A program made the position numbers and the translations under genes. From contig JAGCMZ010000150.1 of NCBI GenBank assembly GCA_017646225.1, forward strand, positions 1 to 7,266: DNA of 7,266 nucleotides, given 5' to 3'. Positions 1 through 5,640 of this stretch are shown in pieces (positions within the stretch are counted from its first letter, which is position 1; each line of letters starts with the position of its first letter). The DNA comes from Paludibacteraceae bacterium (GTDB lineage Bacteria; Bacteroidota; Bacteroidia; Bacteroidales; Paludibacteraceae). A model generated the notes under the pieces. That model made no database searches. It was given only the letters and a program-made list of their open reading frames with translations, and was not told the origin of the DNA.

Positions 1-153
1 CAATCTGACGACATTTGGTGGAGGTCAATCAATCCCGACCGGAAACCAAGTCGGAAGATGAATCGCCGAAACAAAAAGGCAGTGGTTCGGGCCCTTCGAC
101 AGGCTCAGGGACCGAAAGGGAGCGACAAGCAACTTTCGACTTTTGACTATTGA
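1..153 (+). CDS. Possible C-terminal end of an unidentified upstream gene (5' cut)
   Basis: Frame 1 is open from the first base to a TGA at 151-153, giving a 50-residue tail. Its first half is very basic, with the segment WWRSINPDRKPSRKMNRRNKK at about residues 6-26 interrupted by no stop, and it looks protein-like. From about residue 30 it reads through the REP-like hairpin (RALRQAQGP) and ends in the heptamer tract, so the last 20 residues would be repeat-derived. I do not recognise a family. A competing reading is frame 2, which ends with a TGA at 59-61 after a Gly-rich tail (TTFGGGQSIPTGNQVGR). Only sequence upstream of the window can decide. The stretch is short and could also be wholly non-coding. 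Confidence 0.25.
   Translation, partial: QSDDIWWRSINPDRKPSRKMNRRNKKAVVRALRQAQGPKGSDKQLSTFDY
86..116. repeat. REP-like imperfect palindrome (CCCTTCGACAGGCTCAGGG core)
   Basis: The sequence forms an imperfect hairpin. TTCGG at 86-90 pairs with CCGAA at 112-116. After a G/A mismatch, CCCT at 92-95 pairs with AGGG at 107-110, and a G98-C104 pair lies near the top. The core resembles a short palindromic element that I recall as scattered through many Bacteroidota and some proteobacterial genomes; on the other strand it encodes the recurrent peptide PEPVEG. That recall is unverified here. No T-run follows, so a Rho-independent terminator is not supported. Such elements are usually intergenic and in some genomes are mobilised by REP-associated transposases, but none is encoded in this window. 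Confidence 0.6.
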
Positions 154-172
154 CTTGCGACCTGCGACCCGA
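124..172. repeat. Degenerate heptanucleotide tandem repeat (GACnnnn)
   Basis: GAC occurs at 124, 138, 145, 152, 159 and 166, and AAC occurs at the expected 131, so seven consecutive 7-nt units share one register. Representative units are GACTTTT, GACTATT, GACTTGC and GACCTGC. The four bases between the GACs vary and are mostly pyrimidine- or T-rich in the centre. A period of 7 is not a multiple of 3, so the tract is unlikely to be selected as coding. It sits between the REP-like hairpin and the mraZ promoter. It resembles short tandemly repeated repetitive sequences; whether it is lineage-specific cannot be judged without the genome. Confidence 0.6.
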
Positions 173-186
173 GGGCGTAGCCCGAG
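168..186. repeat. CCCGAG direct repeat with GGGC/GCCC mini-hairpin
   Basis: CCCGAG occurs at 168-173 and again at 181-186. Between them GGGC (173-176) can pair with GCCC (180-183) across a GTA loop. The element abuts the end of the heptamer tract and lies just upstream of the -7 match at 196, where a -33 element would be expected. It has no T-run and is too short for a convincing terminator. It may simply be another copy of a dispersed short repeat. Confidence 0.35.
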
Positions 187-195
187 TATTGTTAA

Positions 196-203
196 TAACT
201 TTG
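196..203 (+). promoter_or_regulatory. Candidate Bacteroidota -7 promoter element for mraZ
   Basis: TAACTTTG matches the TAnnTTTG -7 consensus used by the primary sigma factor of Bacteroidota. It lies 74 nt upstream of the mraZ ATG, and transcription would start at roughly 207-211. No TTTG -33 partner is present at the usual 17-23 nt spacing; that position is occupied by the GC-rich repeat at 168-186. The promoter is therefore weak, activator-dependent or misassigned. A poorer alternative is TAATTTTA at 249-256 with GTTG at 225-228 some 20 nt upstream. Confidence 0.4.
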
Positions 204-249
204 TGGAGATTTGTGTCTAAAAAAGTTGCAAAGTGTCGCAAAAGGTAGT
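200..249 (+). promoter_or_regulatory. Candidate MraZ operator: five 10-nt direct repeats
   Basis: Five contiguous decamers share one register: cores TTTGTGG at 200, TTTGTGT at 210, AAAAAGT at 220, AAAGTGT at 230 and AAAAGGT at 240, each followed by a 3-nt spacer. Units 1, 2 and 4 carry an exact GTG(G/T) after three A/T bases; units 3 and 5 are degenerate. Known MraZ sites have the same 10-nt pitch: TGGGN repeats in E. coli and AAAGTG(G/T)NNN repeats in mycoplasmas. The array overlaps the last four bases of the -7 match and ends 28 nt before the mraZ start, a layout suited to autorepression. Binding itself is inferred. Confidence 0.55.
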
Positions 250-277
250 AATTTTACCATCGATAAGAATAGTAATT

Positions 278-742
278 ATGACACCCTCTTTAATTGGAAA
301 TAGCGACGCAAAAGTAGATGCCAAAGGACGTGCATTTCTACCCGCCTCTTTTCGCCGTCTTTTAGGCGACGAGAAGGTGTTCTACCTACGAAAAGGGTTG
401 TTTGAGAACTACCTTGTCTTGTACCCCGAAACTGCATGGGAAAGCACCATTAGCGAACTTCGTCAGCAGCTCAACCCCTGGGTAAGAGAAGAAGATATGA
501 TTTTCCGTCAGTTTGTAGCCGAAGCAGACCGCATCGAACTAGAAGAAAACGGTCGCATGCTTATTCCAAAGCGTTATTTAACCGCAACAGGCATCGCATC
601 CAACATTCGATTTATTGGACGCGATACGGTTATTGAGATTTGGCCTGTCGGTCAGGTAGAAAATACCTTTATCGATGCCAATTTATTTGCTTCCAAGATG
701 GAGCAACTCATGAAAAACGCCAGAAACAACACCGAAAAATAA
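278..742 (+). CDS. mraZ: Transcriptional regulator MraZ
   Basis: MraZ is a nucleoid-associated DNA-binding protein of the SpoVT/AbrB-like fold. It forms rings and in E. coli and mycoplasmas controls its own dcw operon. The 154-residue product has the expected two half-domains: the first with DAKGR at residues 14-18 followed by LPASFRR, the second with ENGRMLIP at about 90-97. Usual family length is about 140-155. I chose the ATG at 278 because the conserved N-terminus (G-N-x-D-A-K) begins just after it. An in-frame GTG at 233 would add 15 residues unlike the family and lies inside the operator-like repeats. No Shine-Dalgarno sequence is seen, as is common in Bacteroidota. It heads the cluster and is separated from rsmH by 73 nt. 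Confidence 0.95.
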   Translation: MTPSLIGNSDAKVDAKGRAFLPASFRRLLGDEKVFYLRKGLFENYLVLYPETAWESTISELRQQLNPWVREEDMIFRQFVAEADRIELEENGRMLIPKRYLTATGIASNIRFIGRDTVIEIWPVGQVENTFIDANLFASKMEQLMKNARNNTEK

Positions 743-744
743 CA

Positions 745-785
745 GCGAATACATTACAAAAAAAATATTACGTTCATTTATTCGC
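745..785. other. Inverted repeat in the mraZ-rsmH spacer
   Basis: GCGAATA at 745-751 is the exact reverse complement of TATTCGC at 779-785, with a 27-nt A/T-rich loop that includes a run of A residues. It occupies most of the only sizeable internal gap of the cluster (743-815). No T-tract follows the stem, so termination is not supported. It could be an mRNA stem that tunes rsmH expression or processing, or it could be chance; a 7-bp match with a long loop is weak. No convincing TAnnTTTG promoter was seen in this gap. Confidence 0.25.
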
Positions 786-815
786 AGTTTTACAATCAAA
801 TAAAGCAAAGACAAA

Positions 816-1715
816 ATGAACAACTACCACACACCCGTATTACTTCAAGAAAGCATAGAAGGCTTGTCTATAATGCCCAACGGCACCTACGTAGATGTAA
901 CCTTTGGCGGTGGTGGTCATTCGCGCGAAATTCTTCGACACTTAGCAGACGGCGGACGCTTGTTTAGCTTTGATCAAGACAAAGACGCTCAGCAAAACAT
1001 TCCAAACGACGAACATTTTCAGTTCGTTTGGTCCAATTTTAGGTACATTACCAACTTTATGCGCTACTACGGAGTGGATGGCGTGGATGGTATATTGGCC
1101 GATTTAGGCGTATCGTCGCATCACTTTGACGAAGCAGAACGTGGTTTTTCGTTCCGCTTTGATGGCAAATTAGACATGCGTATGAATCAATCTGCCTCGC
1201 TTACCGCCGAAAAGGTTATCAACACCTACTCCGAAGAAGCTTTGGCCGATGTATTCTACTATTACGGCGAGATATCGCAAGCCAGAAAAATTGCCAGAGC
1301 ATTGGTAAAAGAACGCAGCAATGCTCCCATAACGGGAATCTTTCAGCTGGTAAATATCTTGCAACCCTACTTGGGAAGAGACAGCAAAAAACAATTAGCT
1401 CCGCTATTCCAAGCCTTGCGCATTGAGGTAAACCAAGAAATGGACGCCCTAAAAGAAATGCTGCAAGGTGCGCTGGCCGTATTAAAGCCAGGTGGCAGAC
1501 TAGCCGTTATCACCTATCACTCGCTAGAAGATAGATTGGTGAAAAACTTTTTAAAGACAGGCAACTTTGAAGGCAAACAAGACAAAGATTTCTTTGGCAA
1601 AGTAAATACGCCTTTTAAGTTGATTAATAGACAAGTAATCATACCTAGCAACGAAGAAATCAACACCAACCCTCGTTCTAGAAGCGCAAAATTACGCATC
1701 GCAGAAAAATTATAA
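816..1715 (+). CDS. rsmH: 16S rRNA (cytosine(1402)-N(4))-methyltransferase RsmH (MraW)
   Basis: RsmH transfers a methyl group from S-adenosylmethionine to N4 of C1402 in 16S rRNA, in the decoding centre of the 30S subunit. The 299-residue protein is close to the family length (about 310). It shows the N-terminal HTPVLL motif (residues 5-10), the SAM-binding loop VDVTFGGGGHS (26-36), an acidic FDQD (52-55), DLGVSSHHFD (96-105), then GFSFRFDGKLDMRM (110-123). The C-terminal block GGRLAVITYHSLEDR is at 226-240, and the typical NPRSRSAKLR tail closes it. The insertion between the Rossmann halves is present. The ATG at 816 gives the conserved short N-terminus. Its stop lies one base before the ftsL-like start, consistent with coupled translation. 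Confidence 0.96.
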   Translation: MNNYHTPVLLQESIEGLSIMPNGTYVDVTFGGGGHSREILRHLADGGRLFSFDQDKDAQQNIPNDEHFQFVWSNFRYITNFMRYYGVDGVDGILADLGVSSHHFDEAERGFSFRFDGKLDMRMNQSASLTAEKVINTYSEEALADVFYYYGEISQARKIARALVKERSNAPITGIFQLVNILQPYLGRDSKKQLAPLFQALRIEVNQEMDALKEMLQGALAVLKPGGRLAVITYHSLEDRLVKNFLKTGNFEGKQDKDFFGKVNTPFKLINRQVIIPSNEEINTNPRSRSAKLRIAEKL

Positions 1716-1716
1716 G

Positions 1717-2076
1717 ATGTCAGAAAACAAAGGCAACAAACTAGGCACATTCCTAAAAGAAATCTTAACAGGAGATATCTTTAGCAAGGACTTTTTTGCT
1801 CGACAAATTGGCGTGCTTGTTTTGGCCATCATATTGGCGTTTGTTTACATGAACAACCGCATGATTTGCGAACAAAGCTATAAAGAAATTTACAAGCTCC
1901 GCAAAGAGCTTACCAACGAAAAATACATATCGGTTTTTAACGAATCAAAGCTATTGCAAGTAAGCCGCATCGGCACCATTAAAGAACTGGTAAACAAACA
2001 CCAACTCAACTTAGTAGAAGAAAATATGCCCGCTTATCGGGTGCAAATAAAATCGGAAGAAAATAGCAAACAATGA
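1717..2076 (+). CDS. ftsL: FtsL-like bitopic membrane protein of the divisome
   Basis: The 119-residue product has a cytoplasmic-type basic N-terminus of about 29 residues, one hydrophobic helix at about 30-46 (IGVLVLAIILAFVYMNN), and a charged, helical region at about 50-90 that could form a short coiled coil. Its size, membrane layout and position between rsmH and ftsI match the divergent FtsL-like family of Bacteroidota, which shows little sequence identity to E. coli FtsL. FtsL with its partners activates septal synthesis by FtsW-FtsI; that role here is inferred mainly from gene order. It starts 1 nt after rsmH and its TGA overlaps the ftsI ATG (ATGA), so the two are probably produced together. 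Confidence 0.8.
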   Translation: MSENKGNKLGTFLKEILTGDIFSKDFFARQIGVLVLAIILAFVYMNNRMICEQSYKEIYKLRKELTNEKYISVFNESKLLQVSRIGTIKELVNKHQLNLVEENMPAYRVQIKSEENSKQ

Positions 2077-4187
2077 AATGGCTTCCTTACTTATGGGTAT
2101 TCTTCTATGTAGCCTTGGTCATCATCGTATTCATCCTGGCTACATTTAAAAAGAGCAAGACTCTTCCTGTTGGAGAGAGCACCCCTTTTGTACGCCGTTT
2201 TTTTGTACTATACGCACTCATTACCCTTGGTTTTGCCGCCATTATCTACAAAATTGTAGACATTCAATATTTTCAAGGCGAAGAATTGCGCAAAATATCA
2301 AAACGCCACTTTCCACAAGCCGACACCATTGCTGCCAAACGTGGCAATATTCTTTCGGACGATGGCCGCTTGTTATCCAGTTCAATTCCCTACTATTTCC
2401 TGAATTTCGATACCCGTGTAGAAGCACTGCGTGTTATCAACAAAAAAACAGGGAAAACCTATTTCGATGAACACGTAGGCGAATTGGCAGAGGCCTTGAC
2501 CAAAAAGTTTGGCGGAAATGCCAAACAACGCGAAAAAGAACTACGCCAAGCCTACCGAGCTGGCAAATCGGAGTTCAGATTGCACAACAAACCCGTCTCC
2601 TACCTCGATTATATGGAGTTAAAAGAGTTCCCTATTCTGAACAGAGGGGCTGTACAAGGCGGTTTTACGGTAAAAGAGCGCATCCGCAGAGAACACCCAG
2701 ACGGTTCGTTGGCATCTCGTACCATTGGCGGTGTTTACGGCATTGAGGGCAGGGGCAAAAATGGTCTTGAATTAGCATACGACAGCCTTTTAAGGGGCAA
2801 AGACGGTTTGGGCATCAAACGCCGCAAGGCAGGCAAAAACGTGCTGATTGTAACCCAAGAGCCCGAAGATGGCATGGACGTAATGAGTACCATCAACATC
2901 GACCTACAAGAAGTAGCCGAACAAGCACTGCGCGACCAACTTACCTGGAGCGAAAGCGAACAGGGTTGTGTTATTTTAATGGAAACAGCTACTGGTAAAA
3001 TCAAAGCCATTTCCAACTTGCAATGGAACGCCAGAATGGGCGAATACATAGAATCCAAAAACTTTGCCATGGCCAACCAAGTAGAACCAGGATCTACTTT
3101 TAAAACCATATCCTTTTTGGTTGCCATGGAAGACGGTTACATTGATTCTACCACCACGGTTAACACATTGGATGGCAAAATGATGTTTGCCGATAGATGG
3201 ATGCGCGACCACAACGGAAAAGGATTTGGAATTGCCTCTGTACCAACGGTTATGCACCAATCATCGAACGTAGGCGTATCGGCTTTGATTGTAGAACATT
3301 ACGGCAAAAATCCACAAAAATTTGTCGATGGTGTACATCGCCTAGGTATTACACAAAACATTCAAATGGAAATTCCTGGACACGGCAATGTTGTATTAAA
3401 AACACCCGGAAAAAGAAATTGGTACGGTACAACGCTTCCATGGATGTCCATTGGTTACGAAACACAAGTACCACCCATCTATACACTGATGTTGTACAAT
3501 GCCATTGCAAACAATGGTGTAATGGTAAAACCCATGTTTACCGAAAAAATTCTAAAAGACGGCAAAGTGTACAAAACAACCCAAGTAGAAGTAATCAACC
3601 CCAAAATTGCATCGGATAGAACATTGGGACAAATGAGGGGCATCTTAGAAGGCGTTGTCAAATACGGTACTGCCAAAAACATGCAATCCAAATTGTTTAC
3701 CTCGGCAGGCAAAACGGGTACCGCACAAATTTTTGAGCAAGGAAGCAAGAAAAACAAAGAAGGCAAAACCCGTCACCAAGTAACCTTTTGTGGGTATTTC
3801 CCTGCCGACAACCCTATGTATTCTTGCATTGTTTATGCGCGCGACTACAAAAGAGGGGGAACGGGAACCATTTGTGGCGAAGTTTACAAAAAAGTAGCCG
3901 AAAAGGCATACATCCTGAAAATGCAACGACAAGACAGCATCTCTAGCAATACTTGGCAACTAGACGATGCCAGCAAATACAACCCCAACGTAAGCGAGTT
4001 GGATTTACAAATGAACGGTATTGTACCCAACTTAAAAGAACACACTTTAGAAAGTGCATTATATATACTTGAGAATCAAGGTGTAGAAGTTGATATAAAG
4101 GGTTCTGGCGCTATCAAAGAGCAATCGGTTTTACCCGGAACTCCCATTGAAAATGTTTCATCCATTACCATTACGTGCGAACAATGA
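2073..4187 (+). CDS. ftsI: Class B penicillin-binding protein FtsI (PBP3/SpoVD-like) with PASTA domain
   Basis: This D,D-transpeptidase crosslinks septal peptidoglycan on the outer face of the cytoplasmic membrane, working with FtsW. The 704-residue product has: two hydrophobic stretches (about 4-25 and 43-62); a dimerisation/pedestal domain from about 85 with the RGNI motif; the GLELAYDSLLRG block before the catalytic domain; the active-site motifs STFK (341-344, nucleophile Ser341), SSN (397-399) and KTGT (547-550); and one C-terminal PASTA domain at about 649-704 (VPNLKEHTLESALYILE onward). FtsI proteins normally have one N-terminal anchor, so the first stretch is extra. No downstream in-frame ATG, GTG or TTG precedes the second stretch, so a shorter start is not available. 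Both ends overlap neighbours by ATGA. Confidence 0.94.
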   Translation: MKWLPYLWVFFYVALVIIVFILATFKKSKTLPVGESTPFVRRFFVLYALITLGFAAIIYKIVDIQYFQGEELRKISKRHFPQADTIAAKRGNILSDDGRLLSSSIPYYFLNFDTRVEALRVINKKTGKTYFDEHVGELAEALTKKFGGNAKQREKELRQAYRAGKSEFRLHNKPVSYLDYMELKEFPILNRGAVQGGFTVKERIRREHPDGSLASRTIGGVYGIEGRGKNGLELAYDSLLRGKDGLGIKRRKAGKNVLIVTQEPEDGMDVMSTINIDLQEVAEQALRDQLTWSESEQGCVILMETATGKIKAISNLQWNARMGEYIESKNFAMANQVEPGSTFKTISFLVAMEDGYIDSTTTVNTLDGKMMFADRWMRDHNGKGFGIASVPTVMHQSSNVGVSALIVEHYGKNPQKFVDGVHRLGITQNIQMEIPGHGNVVLKTPGKRNWYGTTLPWMSIGYETQVPPIYTLMLYNAIANNGVMVKPMFTEKILKDGKVYKTTQVEVINPKIASDRTLGQMRGILEGVVKYGTAKNMQSKLFTSAGKTGTAQIFEQGSKKNKEGKTRHQVTFCGYFPADNPMYSCIVYARDYKRGGTGTICGEVYKKVAEKAYILKMQRQDSISSNTWQLDDASKYNPNVSELDLQMNGIVPNLKEHTLESALYILENQGVEVDIKGSGAIKEQSVLPGTPIENVSSITITCEQ

Positions 4188-5638
4188 AAGACCTACAAGA
4201 ACTACTCGACTATGTATCGTACAACCAATTAATTGGCCCTCGAAACGCTGCCGTAACTAGCATTACAGCCAATTCGCGATTGGCAGAGGCTGGCAGCCTG
4301 TTTGTTGCCGTCAAAGGCACACAAGCAGATGGTCATGCATACATCGACAAGGCCATTGAGCAAGGTGCAAAAGTAATTGTATGCGAAACATTGCCCGTAG
4401 AACGAAACCCCGAAGTAACCTACATCGTTACCTCCGACAGCCAGGATGCTTTGGGCAACATTGCCGCTGCTTTTTACAACTATCCTTCCGAAAAAATGAT
4501 TATGGTAGGTGTAACGGGCACCAACGGCAAAACCACCATTACTACCCTGCTTTACCAATTGTTCCGCCAACTAGGTCACAAGGTAGGTTTGCTATCGACA
4601 GTATGCAATTACATTGACGATCAGGCAGTTCCTAGCACACACACCACTCCCGATGCGGTACAACTGCAAGCTTTGCTAGCTCAAATGGCCGATGCAGGTT
4701 GCCGCTATGCCTTTATGGAGGTTAGCTCGCATGCCATCGACCAAAAACGCATTGCAGGTATATGTTTTGACGGTGCTATCTTTACCAACATCACACGCGA
4801 TCACTTGGATTACCACAAAACCTTCCAAGGATACCTTGATGCCAAAAAGAGATTCTTTGACACATTACCACCCCATGCCTTTGCTGTTGTAAACATCGAC
4901 GACAAAAACGGCAAAATCATGGTACAAAATACCCAAGCCAACGTGTACTCTTACTCGGTGAAGAGTCCTGCCGATTTTAAAGGCAAAATAATGGAAGAAA
5001 GTTTAGAGGGCATGTTGCTGCAAATCAACGGCAAAGAGGTAGCCGTAAGATTGGTAGGCGACTTTAATGCGCTCAACCTATTGGCCGTATACGGTGCTAC
5101 TTTCTTGCTACATAGCCATGCCGATGAAATTTTGCGTCTGATGAGCACCTTGGCACCCGTTGCAGGACGATTGGATACCATTTATGGCAACAATGGAGTA
5201 ACTGCCGTAGTCGATTATGCTCATACGCCCGATGCCGTAGCCAACACCTTGGAAACCTTGAAAAAAATCAACAAAAAAGGCCGCATCATTACCGTGATTG
5301 GTTGTGGCGGTAACCGCGATAAGGGCAAACGTCCCGAAATGGCAAAAATTGCCTACAAAGGCAGCCAACAATTGGTTATCACTTCTGACAATCCTCGCAA
5401 CGAAAAACCCGAAGACATCATCAACGACATGATGCAAGGATTGAGCAAAGAAGAACAAAACGAGGTGATTTGCATCGAAAACCGCGAGCAAGCCATTAAA
5501 ACTGCTTGCAAACTGGCCAAAGCTGGCGACCTTATTTTGGTAGCCGGAAAAGGACACGAAAATTACCAAGAAATAGAAGGAGTTAAACATCCTTTTGACG
5601 ATAAAAAAATATTAGAAAACCTATTAAAAGACCTATAA
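4184..5638 (+). CDS. murE: UDP-N-acetylmuramoyl-L-alanyl-D-glutamate--2,6-diaminopimelate ligase MurE
   Basis: MurE is the cytoplasmic ATP-dependent ligase that adds the third residue to UDP-MurNAc-L-Ala-D-Glu. The 484-residue protein has the N-terminal UDP-binding domain (about 1-100), the central ATPase domain with P-loop GTNGKTT (112-118), the STHTTP substrate loop, MEVSSHA, and the DAKKRFF segment whose Lys221 is the likely carbamylated lysine. The C-terminal domain carries DNPR at 402-405, the signature for meso-diaminopimelate rather than lysine, and GKGHENYQ near the end. I chose the ATG at 4184, overlapping the ftsI stop as ATGA; a GTG at 4175 would add three residues. murF does not follow, unlike in E. 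coli. Confidence 0.96.
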   Translation: MKDLQELLDYVSYNQLIGPRNAAVTSITANSRLAEAGSLFVAVKGTQADGHAYIDKAIEQGAKVIVCETLPVERNPEVTYIVTSDSQDALGNIAAAFYNYPSEKMIMVGVTGTNGKTTITTLLYQLFRQLGHKVGLLSTVCNYIDDQAVPSTHTTPDAVQLQALLAQMADAGCRYAFMEVSSHAIDQKRIAGICFDGAIFTNITRDHLDYHKTFQGYLDAKKRFFDTLPPHAFAVVNIDDKNGKIMVQNTQANVYSYSVKSPADFKGKIMEESLEGMLLQINGKEVAVRLVGDFNALNLLAVYGATFLLHSHADEILRLMSTLAPVAGRLDTIYGNNGVTAVVDYAHTPDAVANTLETLKKINKKGRIITVIGCGGNRDKGKRPEMAKIAYKGSQQLVITSDNPRNEKPEDIINDMMQGLSKEEQNEVICIENREQAIKTACKLAKAGDLILVAGKGHENYQEIEGVKHPFDDKKILENLLKDL

Positions 5639-5640
5639 AC

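Noticed and set aside
35..54. CCGAC/GTCGG inverted repeat with a 10-nt loop
   Set aside because: Only five base pairs, no T-run and no clear context; likely chance.
86..120. Rho-independent terminator of an upstream gene
   Set aside because: The stem is interrupted by mismatches and is followed by AAAGGG rather than a T-run on the + strand.
29..241. Minus-strand open frame of 70 codons
   Set aside because: It runs through the MraZ-box array, the heptamer tract and the REP-like element; its peptide is repeat translation (PEPVEG) with no family resemblance.
233..277. GTG at 233 as the mraZ start
   Set aside because: It adds 15 residues not seen in MraZ proteins and overlaps the operator-like repeats; the ATG at 278 gives the conserved N-terminus.
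3197..3619. Plus-strand open frame of 140 codons inside ftsI
   Set aside because: It is a +1 or +2 shadow of the transpeptidase domain, which carries intact catalytic motifs in the main frame.
5259..5280. A-rich runs in murE as possible programmed frameshift sites
   Set aside because: The MurE frame continues intact with conserved motifs on both sides and no alternative frame yields a meaningful product.
5108..5590. Minus-strand open frame of 160 codons inside murE
   Set aside because: It is antisense to the conserved C-terminal half of MurE, Phe/Val-rich from reverse-complemented codons, and has no recognisable motif.
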